Shown here in pieces: positions 10,737 to 23,863 of a DNA stretch of 64,000 nt (position 1 is the stretch's first letter; each line of letters begins with the position of its first letter). The stretch comes from Clavulina sp. PMI_390 (taxonomy: Eukaryota; Basidiomycota; Agaricomycetes; Cantharellales; Hydnaceae). A program made the position numbers and the translations under genes. Location of the stretch: assembly GCA_015039315.1 (NCBI GenBank), contig WIDE01000110.1:46231-110230 (forward strand), given 5' to 3'. The notes under the pieces are model-generated. The model saw nothing but the letters and a program-made list of their open reading frames with translations. It was not told where the DNA came from and did not search any database.

Positions 10737-12733
10737 GCTCCCCAGCGCCGCATCGTTGTGTTCCTTGTCTCGATGGGTGAGTATTTTCATCGTGAATTTT
10801 TTTTGACGTGCTGCTGCGCGTCGAGGAGAGTCCGTATTGATCGATGTGTCTTGCCAATTTCCAATTCGCTCCTCCTGGTCCCAAAAACTTTAACCTTATC
10901 ACACTGGCTCATCAATCTACGCCGCATCGCCATGCCTCCGCCCTCTTTTCCCGCCGTCTCGGAAACGTGGGGCTCCAAAAAAAATCTGTCTGCGCTCTGC
11001 GCCTGCGGCAACTGCTTTGGTCATCAGCGCTCCTTCCTGCTTTGTACTATACGTTAATTTGTGATGTGTGTGTGTCCGTACGTGTGCGCGCGCCCATCGT
11101 CCTCTCTTTCCGCCGTCACTCTCTCTTGTCATATCTTGCTCCTTTTTGCCTTGTCCTCCTAGCCCGCTGTGCATTACCTTACCAGCCGCGCTGTTGAACC
11201 GTGATGTCTAGTACATGAACACTATTCTGGGTTGTTCCTTAAATTATGATATCTGTTTTTCTTGTCTTGGCTTCTCCTTTTCTCTCCATCTCCTGATGTG
11301 AGTCCGAGTCCGAGGGTGTGTTTCTCGAATCTGAGTGCGTGACCATCCTGGATTTGCAAAACGTGAAAAGTCGTGGTGTGCCTTTCTATGAACATGTGAT
11401 TGATGTGCAAGGGAGGGTATCGTCTTGGCGTGAACCAGTGTGTGATTCGAGATTTGAGAAAGAAAGATAGTTGTACGTCTGTGAGATTTGACGGTGATTA
11501 TGCACATCAGCATCATGGGAGCGAGCAGAGAGAGCATCACCAAGGCTGCGCAACACCCCACACTCCGCCACCACGCACATCAACTCACTAGTACGTACAC
11601 GAACGTTGCTCACTCTTTTGTAAATCGCCGTCAAATATCTGCTCCAGCGCCAAGGTAGAATGCATGTACGTAAGATACGGAGGTGTGCCTACGGGCGCTG
11701 ACTGCGGGCACTTCTCCCCATCCCATGTATCCATCCCATCAGCGTTCCAATACTCGGGAGCACTCCTGCGCTTCCAGCCTAGCTGAAGAAGAATCAGACC
11801 ACTTTCCTTTTTCTTTAGACTTGGCATTTGCAAAAGAAACGGCCAGGAATACGCGCTGAAACTCCCGCCAAGGAGAGAAGCAGAGCCCAGGGTTGCAAAG
11901 GCGAAGCATACCATGCCGAGGAACGAGGACCAATGAATGGCGAATCATTCCTGAACTTGATGGGTCATTTCCAAATTGCACATCAATGAATCTCGACAGG
12001 AGGAGATCTCATTCCGTCTCAAGGCATTTGTTTATGATTTTTGATTGTTTTTTTTGGGCCTAATTTGGCGCCCACATCGGGCGGAGATAGGGCACTGGCC
12101 GACGAACAGAAAAGAAAGGGCGTGGTCAAGTTAGATTCTTGTTTTGTTTTTTTGCAATAATGCCACGCAGGGTAGTGAGGGAAGCCACTGATGGTACGAT
12201 GGTAACTGCTGCACAGTGACAAGTCCGGGCCTTGGTGATGGCCCCCCACAAAGGGCACACGGGGCCGAGGGCTGTTCTCCTGTTCTCTCGCTCGGAGAAT
12301 GGCCAAGGGCTCCAGAGAGGTGGAAGCGGTAGGGGGCTCTCTGACTAGGAAAAGAAATCGCTATAGTTATTCCTAGTGGAGGTGGAGAGCATCGGGTGGG
12401 CTCGCTCCGCGACTGTTGTGCAGGGGGAGTTCGGGAGCGATAGGGATGGGCATTTGACCTGCTCAAGTGAATGCAGGGAGGATCGTTTGTAAAGAAAAAG
12501 TCTCAGTTGCTCCTCCACTCTACAGAGAACACGGGGGGGAGCGAGGTCTTATGACAGCCACAATCCAATTCAGTTACTAGTGGCTTACATTAGCACTTCA
12601 TTCCCCAGCTACCCCCGCACCTATATTAGACGACTTTTTCGAAGCCTTTCATCCCTCACCCCTCCGTCTTCCCCTTCACTTGACCTTTTGCGTCGTCGTC
12701 GTCACTTCCAGTACTTCACATCCACGCGTCGCA
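10737..12733. other. 2-kb region between the ATO paralogues
   Basis: No gene is supported. The sequence is C/T-rich at first, with a short alternating purine-pyrimidine run (GT/GC-rich) near 11063-11092. It must hold the 3' end of copy 1 and the promoter of copy 2. Open frames here lack family resemblance and plausible splice partners. Confidence 0.4.
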
Positions 12734-14441
12734 ATGGCTGATCTTGAGAAGAACACTTCTGCCACTCCCGTTGGCAACGCGGTAAGGCTTTACCCCACCC
12801 CCGCACTCCCCGACGCTTAAACATTGTTCACCACTGACACTGGCCCTCCCCCGCCTTTTCTTCCTTTTCCTCGCGTTTTCCAGATGACCCTTGACGGAGG
12901 ACGATCCCCGTACGTGTTCTTTCTGTCCATCTGCGCGCATGTTGCTCGCATTTCTGTCCAACATGGCACTGACTCAACTTTTCCCTTGCAATCCACGCCT
13001 CCCGCCAACAGTCATCTCCGAGTTATCGCAAACCCTGCTCCCCTCGGTCTCTTCTCCTTCGCGTCCACCACCCTCATCCTGTCCCTCGTCAACGTCCAGG
13101 CGCGTCATGTAACCGAGGTCAGTCCCGCCGCCCGCCCCAAATCCCACATGACCGATACTGATTTCATTCATCCTAATGCGCTCCCTCCATACTGATCACG
13201 CCACAATCTCTCTCTCGCCCTTTCTATTTTTCCATTCCCTCTCCCCCGTCTGATATGACGTGCCATAACATGAATATCCCCATCCGTCCAATCACTTCAT
13301 GTCCGTCTCGCACTTTCCTCGGCTCCGGATTATCCGCCCACTTCGCGCGCAACATGCACTCTCGGCCTCAACCTATTCAACGGCATCAACAATCACGCTT
13401 TTGAAAAAATTTTCCCTTCTCTCCAGCCCAATGTCGTCGTCGGCATGGCTGTCGCATGCGGTGGTCTCGCTCAGCTGCTCGCCGGTCAATGGGAGTTTGT
13501 CACTGGTACGTTCATTCTATCCTCTTCACTGTAACCCCTTTCTCCATCTCCGCCCAACCCCCCATTGCCCCATTGGAGTGGCGTGGCGATTGCCAGCTCG
13601 TTCTTTCATCTCTGCCTGCTCCCCATCGCTTCTCTGTTCCTTTTCATCGAACCTGTGATTTGCCAAACCATGCTAACTTGAGCTCCTTCGCCTTTCCTCT
13701 CTTCTACCCGCTGTATCGTGCCGTCATTCCATTCATTTCCTCTCTCCAGGTAACACCTTCGGCGCTACTGCTTTCTCTTCGTATGGTGCTTTCTGGATCA
13801 GGTAAGGGTTTAATTGTTTGTATTTGATCCTCGCGCCGGGCCGGATATTGCCCGAACCGACTCCATTGCGTCCGGATGCTTGGGCTGGGCTCTGGGGTGT
13901 TCTGCCCGATGGGCATGCCCCTTCCTGCCCTTGTGCTCCTGTCAACTTCATTACTTGTCTATCGCTTGCGATTCTTCTTACTGATCGCGAATCTTCTCTT
14001 CCAGCTACGCCTTGATTCTCATTCCCGGCACTGGTGTATTGGATGCCTATACTGGCGCTGATGCTAAACCTGGTGATCTCGACAACGCCCTGGCCTTCTA
14101 CCTGACTTCGTGGTTCATCTTCACTTTCGTAAGTCGAGCTATTCTTATCTTCATCTCAATATGCTCGTCTAAACATCGAATCCCCTTAATAGATCATGTG
14201 GCTTGCTTCCCTGCGCTCGACTCTCGCCACCTCTGCCGTCTTCTTCTTCTTGTGGATCACCTTCATGCTGCTCGCTATTGGCAACTACAAGGCCAGCGTC
14301 AACGTCATCAAGGCTGGTGGTGGCTTCGGTCTGCTCACCGCTGCCTGCGCGTACTACGTTGCTGCATCGGATGTCATCACTCCCAAGACCAGCTACGCAG
14401 CACTGCCCGTGATGCACCTCCCCAAGAGGAACGACCTGTAA
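12734..14441 (+). CDS. GPR1/FUN34/YaaH (ATO) acetate transporter, copy 2
   Basis: Paralogue of 9062-10736. It starts MADLEKNTSATPVGNA, has the same 26-nt second exon (MTLDGGRSP across its junctions), then the family signature NPAPLGLFSFASTT, AQLLAGQWEFVTGNTFGAT, SSYGAFWISYALILIPGTG, LDNALAFYLTSWFIFTF and a final KRNDL. Roughly 230 residues and six predicted helices, as usual for the family. Three introns are long for this window: 13118-13426 (309 nt), about 245 nt near 13505-13750, and about 205 nt near 13801-14006. The last is absent from copy 1, and copy 1's long terminal intron is absent here, so intron content has changed since duplication. Likely a plasma-membrane acetate or ammonium transporter. 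Confidence 0.92.
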
Positions 14442-14854
14442 ATTGTTCCTTGAAATCCGTCTTTTCACTCTCTCTACCTACCTATACCCCTACCCTCCCT
14501 CTACCTCTCCTCATCTCATCAGCTCTGATTTGAGTTCCCGTCATCGTCGTCGCTTTGTTTGTTCGTCTCAGACGTGTGTCTCTGATCTGCTTTCTGATGT
14601 TGTCCCGCTCCCTCCGCTCGCGATTTACCCCTCTGATTTATCGATTGATCCCTCTTAGTTCTTTTTTACGAGAGTTTTCTTTCACCTTGTCAAGTACTCT
14701 GTCTGGGTTCAAAAGTTGGTTTTGCTTCCATGGTTCATTCTCAATCCATCATCATTTTTTTGCACTCCTATCTTGATCGGAAAGCATGACACAAGTGAAT
14801 AAGAAAGATATCAAGTGAGGAGTCTGAACACAGTGTGAATGACTTTTTGTTATA
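14442..14854. other. Convergent 3' region between ATO copy 2 and PRO2
   Basis: About 0.4 kb between two stop codons on opposite strands. It is T/C-rich and probably holds the two 3' untranslated regions. Nothing else is seen. Confidence 0.5.
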
Positions 14855-16536
14855 CTACAGTACAAAGGAAGGACGAGTATCAAGTCCCAGTTGTCGATGC
14901 TTATACGTCCTCTTGCCAGCCCCAGTCCCATACTCTCCAGCAACATGCCCCTTGACCTCACCATCCGCACTAACGAGGACATACTTGTAAATCACAAGGC
15001 CCTCCAGCCCTACGGGTCCCCTTGCATGAATGCGCCCCGTACTAATCCCTACCTCTGTTCCAAAGCCATAGCGGAACCCATCCGCAAAGCGCGTGCTCGC
15101 ATTCACAAATGTCCCCGCCGAATCCACCGCTTTGCACCACTGCTCGGCATGTGCGCTCGAGCGCGTGATGATGCTGTCTGTGTGATGCGACGAGTGCGCG
15201 TTTGTGAATTCGATGGCGGTGTCCAGAGATGGGAGCGTGATGATTGCTAGTGTTAGGGCGAGGAACTCGGTTTCGTAGTCGGCTGGTGAGTTAGCGGGTT
15301 TGACGTGTGTTTTGAAGGCGGGGAGGGAGGTTAGGGATGAGGAAGAGGTGAGGAGGGCGAGGGAGGGGGCGTCGCAGCGGAGTTCGACGCCTGAGGAGAG
15401 CAGCGATGTGGCGACGGCGTGCCAAACTGCGGGCGGGAGGTCGGCATGCAAGATAAGGATCTCTACGGCATTGCAGGCAGAGGGATAGTCAATCTATGTG
15501 TAGATAGGGAGAATTCGGAAGTCGAGCGAGTTGGTCAGGCTTTCCTCAGGAAGGCGGATCATGAGAGCGGGGGAAGGGGGCGGGGGGCCGTACCTTGGAG
15601 TCTGTGATAACGCGCACGGCGGTATCAAGATCGGCCGATTCGTCCAAGAAGATAGTGCACAGGCCATCCGCGTGGCCCATGACAGGGATCTTGGAGAGTT
15701 TCTGGATGTTCGACACGAGGGCGTTACTCCCCCGGGGGATCACCAAGTCGATGTATCGGTCAAGATCGAGCAGGCTTGAGATCTCTTCGCGGGACTGGAC
15801 GGTCTGGATGTACAGGGGGTCGAGCCGGGAATTCGATAGTGCGGCCTGGATGGCGCGTGATATCTCTGCTGTCGTCTGGGCCGATTCTTTGCCTCCTTTC
15901 AAGATGGCAGCATTTCCTGTAGAGTAGTAGAATATGTGCGGGAAAAAAAGAGAGGGCCCACATTGTTCTTTTCAATACACACCGTGCTTAATTGAGAAGA
16001 GAGGAGGTGCTTACCAGATTTGATAGCTAGGGCAGTAATATTTACTACGACTTCGGGTCTGGACTCGAAGATGACGAGGAGTACGCCGATAGGGCACGAC
16101 ACGCGGTGAAGCTTGAGACCGTCATCAAGTTCACTTGCATAGGATATCTGCCCATTTGGATCGGGGAGCGCAGCGACGTCGGAGATGCCCTGGAGCATCG
16201 AGTCCCATTTGTCGCCCTTTGAGAGATTAAGGCGGCTCAGAAGCGGAGCACCCATACGACCAGCATCGACTTCAATTTGCGCAGCCTATTAGATCAAACA
16301 AGACCAGGCTGACGACACCTGAGTGCACTGATTTCCTTTTTGTTGAGAGCAAAGTATTATGGCATTTCACCCACTTCGATGTCGCGCCGATTCGCAGCGA
16401 GGATCGCATCCTTGTTCTGCGCGAGACTTGTTTTAATTTGCTCGAGTGCAGTTACCCGTTCGTCATGAGAGACGAGCTGTGAGGCCTCGAATGCGCGTTT
16501 TGCGTTCTTTGCAATGTCCAAGGGAGTCATAGTCAT
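14855..16536 (-). CDS. PRO2: Gamma-glutamyl phosphate reductase (proline biosynthesis)
   Basis: This NADPH-dependent enzyme of the aldehyde dehydrogenase superfamily makes glutamate-5-semialdehyde, the second step of proline synthesis. The spliced protein starts MTMTPLDIAKNAKRAFEASQ, followed by ALEQIKTSLAQNKDAILAAN, then GVLLVIFESRPEVVVNITALA, ILKGGKES, DLVIPRGSNALV, KIPVMGHADGLC, HSSHHTDSIIT, DSAGTFVNASTRFADGFRYG (oxyanion region) and GRIHARGPVGLEGL, all classical for ProA. Two in-frame ATGs six bases apart (16536 and 16530) could start translation. The catalytic Cys segment at GLC matches ProA spacing. A TATA-like run lies near 16571-16585 on this strand. Divergent neighbour: the kinase at 16959. 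Confidence 0.95.
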
Positions 16537-16884
16537 TCAATGAATTGCGAGATCTGTTTGGCCATGTGTTGACATATATATATGAACACGATAACTCGCC
16601 CTCGGTGTCAACTTTGGTGTGATTCTCCCGCACTGTTCTGGTTTTGTGCACATGGACCCATGTTTCACGGCGTTGAGCACCATCGGACATGATGTCACGA
16701 ATGTATTCGATCCTTGCCCTGATGTATCCAACCGAATTTGACTCTCCGTGTTTTGGGAAATTGGGGGAAACAGACAGAATGCGAGCCCGAAAGTGCCTAG
16801 ACCCCTCCGCCACTTATTGCCCCGAGGAGTTCAAAGAGGGGGGGCGGTGCCGCCTAAATCCCGTCTCTCGCGTATAATACAGAG

Positions 16885-16894
16885 TATATATAAG
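16885..16894 (+). promoter_or_regulatory. TATA box of the Ser/Thr kinase gene
   Basis: TATATATAAG, 65-74 bp upstream of the start codon at 16959, in a 420-bp divergent promoter shared with PRO2. Called from motif and position. Confidence 0.55.
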
Positions 16895-16958
16895 GGTGGC
16901 CCCTTTCTGCCCACGATCTCGCTCGCCCTCGTCCTCTGTGCTGCCACTGCCACTGCCT

Positions 16959-19190
16959 ATGAGTACTGCTGCCGCCAACACAACTGTGTCTCTTGACGAT
17001 GCCAGCTTCCTCTTCCGGCCCATAGATCAGGGGCGAGTCGTCCTGGTGAGTGTCCACAGCACGTTATGGGCTCATCTTTTACTGATAATCTTGATATGAC
17101 TGGTAACTAGCTCAATGAGCATTCGAAGGGTTCTTTCGGAACCATCTACACCGCTCTAGGCCCGGCCAACCCAGTCTCGTTCAAGACACGCGACTATCCC
17201 TACATCCCAGCCGCCGGCCATCTCCAGCGAGTCTACGCGGTCAAAGAGCTCCCGCGCGCGAAATCCAAAGCGTTTGCAAAGGAAATCATGTGCCATCGTA
17301 TCATGGGCCAGTCCCCCGGCATACTCAGGCTGCACCATGTCGTCGAGGAACCCGATGCGTCTTATCTCGTGATGGTCCGTGTCGCTGTTTTATTTGTATT
17401 TTCCGCGCACTCTAGCAGAGATACTTACTACTTCTCCTTGACGCGTAGGACTTTCATCCCGCAGGCGATCTGACGACTTCCATCAGCACCAACTTTCATA
17501 TCTATGAGGACTCGCGATACGTAAAGGACCTCTCGCTCCAGATCATATCGGCAATCGAGCAGTGCCACTCCAAGGGCGTGTACCATCGAGATATCAAACC
17601 AGACAATATCCTCATCGCGGACGGGGGCGTCCGGGTCGTAGTTGCCGACTTTGGACTCGCCACTAATAAGGAATCAACGGTCGATTTTCATAATGGCAGC
17701 GAGATTTACATGAGTCCAGGTGCGGCAGTTTTGCTCTACGTTATCGCAGTTTCCCCACACGCCCTCATTCCACTTCCGCTTTTGTGTTTATTCCTTCCTT
17801 CTCACTAGAGTGTCTTGGAGAGCTGCATTGCAACAACCCATATCGCTCAGCGCCGAGTGACGTATGGTCCTTGGGCGTTGTCGTCTTCTGTATCTTCATG
17901 GGTCACCCACCCTGGATGAAACCCAGCACGACAGACATCGCCTTCAACTCGTTCCTACTTGACCCCGACTACTTCCTCCGACACTTCCCCATCAGCATCC
18001 AGTTCCACAGGCTTCTTCGAGGAGTGTTCACCGTGAACCCGGAGCGCCGGCCGACGCTGCCCCAGTTCGCCGCTGCGCTCGCCTCGATGGACCCAGACCA
18101 TATCACGTATCGCGGTGCGGGGCTCCGGCACTGTCTCCGCGAGACGCGTGCGCGGTACCTCCGCCCTATCCAATTTGAGCTCATCATGGCACACGTCGAG
18201 GAACAGCTAGGCGAGTTGCTGAATGTCGAGCAGTTCTTTCGTGCGCGAGCGAGCGATACGTGGGGCCCTACGGCGGATCCCAAGAGGCGGTTGAGTCTGG
18301 GGGACGTGGACTTTCCTGAGCATATCCTAAAGGGAGAGCCCAAGCCGAGGCCGATGGGCCCCTCCGCGTCGTTGGTGAGTGGCCCGCACAAGGCGTTGAA
18401 GAGGTGGATGAGCTTTCGTCTCCCCGTGTTCGGCGCTGGTGTCGGAGGACGACAGCAAGGAGAGGACCAGCATCAACATCAACGCCAGCAGCAGCAGGGG
18501 GGTTATGATCAGGGCCAGCACCTCCACGGCCACGACCAGAACCGCCATAACGCGCCGGCACTCGAGCCGATTGCCAATGGGGGCGCGCAAGCCGTTGGGC
18601 CGCGTGGTGAGCTGCGAGCGGGGATGGTGGTCGTAGGCAATCCCGGCAATGGCCCTACCACCAATCTCGACCACTACGAAGACCAGGACGAAGACGAGGA
18701 CCCCGACGACGAGATACCTACCCCTGATCCTGGAAGGCGCGACGAGCTGCTCCCTCAGCCTGACATTATCATGTGCGATCCTAGCCCCCCTATGGACGCC
18801 TCCCCGCTCTTCACCCCTAATACCTCTGGCCATCGTCATCACCACCCTCACCACGGCCATGGTGCCCAGAATGGGCTAGGGCTCGACCTCGACATGGGAC
18901 CCGGCTCTCCTATTGTCGCGATGACCACGACCGTCGCACACTCACAGGAGCAGAACAAGCCTCCTTACGGGGCCCGGAGCAGGAAGAACTCGCTTGTCGA
19001 GTACGTGCGCCCTTCGCTCCCTGGAGGCGCACCCAACGTGCAGGTGGCTCCGGCGGTAGTAGGGTTCAGCCCCGTCCATGCGGATGCGGCGAGTACTTTG
19101 CCTGTGCCAGGCCCTTCTGATGACCTGCTGGGGACGAGGATGAACAGCGTCAGTCATTTGTACGATGTCGCGAGGGCGGCGGGGGTGTAA
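16959..19190 (+). CDS. Serine/threonine protein kinase, Ran1/Sks1-like, with long disordered tail
   Basis: A complete protein kinase domain occupies residues about 30-330. The glycine-rich loop is EHSKGSFGTIYTAL, the ATP lysine lies in YAVKELPR, the catalytic loop is YHRDIKPDNILI, and the DFG motif is ADFGLAT. SEIYMSPECLG replaces the usual activation-segment end, followed by DVWSLGVVVFCIFMGHPPW. All key catalytic residues are present. The C-terminal 350 or so residues are low-complexity, rich in Gln/His, Asp/Glu and Pro, with phospho-site-like patches. The short leader, the SGSE.YMSPE motif and the nutrient-kinase-like layout recall yeast Ran1/Pat1, Sks1 and Vhs1, but I assign this only tentatively. 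Introns are short, and the terminal exon begins near 17810. Confidence 0.85.
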
Positions 19191-19855
19191 TTGCTATCAT
19201 TGATATGAGTGGTGAGTCGATTTCCTCGATGATAGTACGTTGCATATCTTGAGTGAGCGCTGAAATTCTCTCGAAGGCCACCTGCTTCTCCCTAGCACCT
19301 CATCCAGCTGTCCTTCTCGTCCAACCACCGAGCTCGCCACCTCGCGTCATCGAGCTTCCCCCTACTTATCACCTAATATCTATATTTGTCAGTCCTCCAT
19401 TTGCTTTCTCACCGCTCATCCGCATGCTTACTCGCGCGTCATTACAGATGCTTCACTATAATGGAACCGCTCCTCGTATCTCCCCGAATCCCTATAAAAG
19501 CCAGTTATACAAATATGCGGGCCTGCACAGATCGCGCACGAAACCAACGAAGAAGCCCGACACGCTTCTGGCTCGCCTATACCTGCTATTCAAACTATCG
19601 CTCTGCTTGTAAATCCTCGTCGACGAGAAACCCTATGCGATGATTACTTCTCGTCTGTCACATTGTCCTGATATCTCAGGCCTGAAATTGGGCTGCCCCA
19701 TATCCATCATACACGAATTCCTGTACATACAAACAACGGATACCATGTCTTCCGAGTAGCGTCTCTGAGCTCCAGCTCAGCAAACTGTATACACCCTCGT
19801 AACAATAAAATCTAACACATAAGGCCCCATGGAATTATTGGCGCTAGCTGTACAT
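19191..19855. other. Convergent 3' region between kinase and DIS3
   Basis: About 0.66 kb, AT-richer than the flanking exons, with no coding signal I can support. It likely holds both 3' untranslated regions; AATAAA occurs near 19804 on the plus strand. Confidence 0.45.
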
Positions 19856-22800
19856 CTACAGATCTGTCGAGTCAACGGGAGATGCCAAGATCATTTTCAC
19901 CTTGCCTCGCAGCGTGTTCTTGTCCTGCTCAACGACGATGCGCACGCGCACTTTATCAAACACGGAGATGGTTACTTGTCGTCCGTCAGGCGCGGGGATA
20001 GTGACGTTGTATTCTTCTGCGTTGAATTGAATTTCCTTCTTGAACGTGACAAGGCCCTCCAAGCCAAGTCTGACGCGAGACCAGCAAGGTCAGCCTTAGT
20101 CGCTCGAACGGCACACAGCACACGTATGGAAACAAAACTTACGAATGAACAAATACCGCCAACCCGTTCCTAAACGCTCGGATGACGAATGCCTCCTCGA
20201 TCACATCTACTGCCACCCCACCCTTTTGCCCTCTAGCCTTGAGCGCCAAGCCGACATAGAACTCAACGCTGGCGCGACCCGCCATTTGAGCCAGGCGGTG
20301 TCTCCGATTAACGCCACTGAGGATCTTCTCAACATACGATTTGGAGTGTAGCGAGCCATGTAGAGGAACGTGCCCGATTGCGGCGGCAAGCTGTCGATGG
20401 GCTAGAACGTCTATAAACATGCCAATCAATACAGATAATGAACGGACGAGTATAGGTTATTGAGTGAGTTCACTGATAGAGATTGGCAGTGTAGAATAAG
20501 CGGATACGAACCTGCATATCTTCGGATTGGACTTGTGAAGTGTGTATATATTGGGCTGGCCAATCCATAGTGTCCGAATGTATCGTCAGAGACACTTCCC
20601 GAACAGAAGTACTCCGCAGAGAGCATGCATCTCGTCGCCATGATGCGAACGAGGGTATTGAATGCGGGCTCAGATGGGTCCTAACATTTGAAACGGATGA
20701 GTAAGGGGCGGTTGCAAAGAGGAAGGTGTGACCGGGGCTTACGACACAAGCGTCCAGAGACGCCGCTAGTGCCCCAGAACTGGATACGTCAAGAGTAACC
20801 TTCTTTAGCTTCCACAGGAGGTCTTGCAGCTTCTCAAAGTTCGTCCTAGGCGGTGGCATATGGCGTCTGATGGTCAACAAGAAAATATCCCTTAGTTAAT
20901 ATCCTTTCTCCATGACCATGTGATTTGATACAAACCGGAGAACAGCGGTCATCGGGAACGTCTGCTGGATCTTCCTTGCCACTGAAATATTGGCAAGAAG
21001 CATGAACTCCTCAACAAGACTGTTCGTCTCAAACAATGCTTTCTGCTCGACGTCGATAGGATCGGACGACTCGGCGCTGTCCATATGGATCTTCACTTCA
21101 GGTGACGCGAGATTGAGCGCACCAGCACGCATACGTGCAGCCTTTAGCTTGATAGCAAGAGAGTTGAGTAACCGTATCGACTGCGTGAGTTCATCGTTCA
21201 ACTCCCTAGTGGACAGGTAAGTCAGAAATGAGAACCATTTTGGAAGAGGGAGTGTACTGACTTATTATCCTTGCGTTGTTGGGCCTCTTCATATGTAAAC
21301 GCCATTTTTGAGGCAATAACAGACTTTGTGAACCGGACATTGACAATCTCAGCGTCCGCATTCAGCTCCTACGAGAAGCAGGGGAAGGTCAGGAAATGGG
21401 CTCATGGAACCATGATTTCTCGGAACGAACCCAAATCGCAGAAAATGCCAGCCTCTCGACATGCGGCCGCAAAGAGCACAAGTTGGTACCCAGAAGATGT
21501 GGTAACATGTCGATTCGTTTGTCAACGAGATAAACGGTAGTTCCGCGGGATGCAGCTTCCGCATCCATTGGAGTATCCATAGCCACGAAATGGGATACAT
21601 CGGCAATATCTACGAGCCGTACGTGAGTCAAAGTCAAATATCGTCACGAAAGAGAATCTACTCACGGACTCCTGCTTCAATGTTCCCATTTGGTAATAAC
21701 CTTGCGTGAAGAGCATCGTCAATATCTTGGCAGTTAGGCGGATCAATGCTGCAGATGATGAGATCACGAAGATCCTCTCTCCCGCGCCATGCTGGATGTG
21801 ACTCATCCTTTGGTGGTACTATCCAGTTATCTCCTTCAGGAGGTAAGCAGTCCAGAATCGCTCTGCCAAACGGCCGGTACTGAACGTCGTATTCAAGCAT
21901 GAGACTTTCTGTCTCAGCCTCCTTACTCTCTACCTTCCCAAGAGCACGAACGAAGTGGCCTTCTGGATAACGGCTATTGTTATCCCACCGATCCACGCTG
22001 ACCAGAATCTTCTGGTCAATAAGCGTAGGCGCCTGTCGAGTTCGCATGCGAATGCGAGGCAGTTTGCGATCGACTGGAGTAGCAAAAACTGATTGCTGCG
22101 CGGTAGAAGTCGTGACGAGAGTAGTGAGGGATGTTCGGTCAATGTGGCAGACGTAGCTGTGAAGCAGAACAAAAACGCTCAGTATATGTCCCCATTCTTC
22201 AAGGCCAAGGATAACAACTTACGGGCGCCAGTTGCGTTTAATGATACCAACAATCTTCCCGGTGGGCTGCTTCTCCTTCTCTTTGGGATCTGATCCCGAG
22301 ACTGCTTGCATTTCTCTACGGAGAATCCGCTCCTCCTCGATTCGCGCCTTATCATCTGCCTCTTCTCGCTCAGCATCAGAGTCATCTGCGTCATCGTCTT
22401 TCAGGGCAGCTATCATAGCGAAGTGGGTGAGAATGATAAGCAAGTGTCCGAGGCAGCAAGGAATAACTCACCGTCTTGGTCGACGACCTCATCTCCTGCA
22501 GCTTTCCAGTCGGATTCAGGAAATATCTCGACTGCTACAACATCTCCATCTACCGCACGATTCATACATTCTCTGCCAATCAAGAGCACAGGTTTTGTGA
22601 ATGCTGGAAGATTGACATTGCCCTAAAGAAGCCTCATTTCAGTCAAAGATGATTTATATGACTATTCCCCCAACGCACCTCGAGGTAGTTGTAAGGGTTC
22701 GCAGCAAAATACCCTTGATAAAGAGTACCTGATCTGACCCCAGCTTGTAAAGTAGCCAGCGGAAGATGCTAGAATGACGGTCAATTATCTCGACGCTGTG

Positions 22801-23863
22801 CGGAATTAATGGGAACATACATCAGGATAGAGTGCGGGTCGCCGAGTGATAGCACCAGGTATGAGCTCCATTTCATTGTCTTCCGCCGCAGCAACGATAT
22901 CGAGGAGCTTTGCTGCTTCTTTGGTGCCGGACACGTACTTCTGCACTAAATCATAGAAACGTGTAAGGATATTTGGACCGCCTAGCTAATGGGATCCAAA
23001 GGGCCCACCGGAAACGCATGGAATCTTCTCCTTCTCAGCACGGCGCCGATTTTCAGCGTCGTCGGTTAACAGTAGTACAATTGGCAAACTCTCGGACTGT
23101 TTGCCCTTTCCACGAGTTTCTTTGATATGGCTGTTATACCATGCGGCCGCTTTACGGATGGCTATGGGGGTGGTCCAGTTAGCATATACGGAGATGAATG
23201 TGTAATTGGTGTTCTGACCTCGGTCGTTCTTGTCATTTGGGCTTTCTTCCCCTTCTCTCACTACAGCGGTGTTACTGGATGCATGCTTTAGTATTGGTAA
23301 CACATGGGGGACAGGCTATGAACGCACGAGCTGAATTCATTATAGAAGATCCAAGTTTGCTTGCTGTCTATCTTAGTCAACGCCTTGAGCCGATTGAACA
23401 ATGGGAGGGATCGATGCCGGACTTCTTCCATGACGGTCTGCAGTATGATGATCGGCGCCACTAGTAGTTCTGACTCCATAAGATCCATCTATAGGGTCGA
23501 AAGATTGAGATTGGCGAGGTTTACAGCTCTAAGGAATGAGATCGAACCTGATGTAGAAAGACATTGGTGTCAGGAAGAATATAGTGCCCATGTCGATATG
23601 CAGAGTGCGAAAGGTCTCCACGAGCAGGCAGGGTAGGATTTTGGCCTTCAGAGATGCCAACTATTCCACAATCGATGTCATCCCTTAGGTAACGTTCACG
23701 AAGAACTGGGGAGAGTATCGGCAGTAAGGATGTGAATGAAGAAACGTTAGGTACAATCAAGCCTGCCTTTCACTACTTTGCCCTTGGCAGTTTTCCTGAA
23801 ATATTTTCGCTGAGTTTGCACTGCCTCATCTCTCGGTCGCTTCAAGATCGTAACGGGACTCAT
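19856..23863 (-). CDS. DIS3: Exosome 3'-5' exoribonuclease and endonuclease Dis3/Rrp44
   Basis: The catalytic subunit of the RNA exosome. The N-terminal PIN endonuclease domain shows [10 protein letters not shown] and [13 protein letters not shown] with its metal-binding Asp. A cold-shock-like region includes [13 protein letters not shown] and [13 protein letters not shown]. The RNB exonuclease core carries [16 protein letters not shown] with the catalytic Asp cluster, then [46 protein letters not shown] and [19 protein letters not shown]. The C-terminal S1-type domain is [15 protein letters not shown] with the end at 19856. The gene has many short introns and encodes roughly 950-1000 residues, as usual. 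Start [15 protein letters not shown] at 23863 fits the family. The first intron most likely uses a GC donor (AAAG/GCAGGC); a GT donor 12 nt further would add residues inside a conserved stretch. The start codon lies only 76 bp from the divergent cyclophilin gene. Confidence 0.96.

Noticed and set aside
18327..18860. Long minus-strand frame opposite the Ser/Thr kinase tail
   Set aside because: It is an antisense shadow of a GC-rich low-complexity exon; no homology or splice context.
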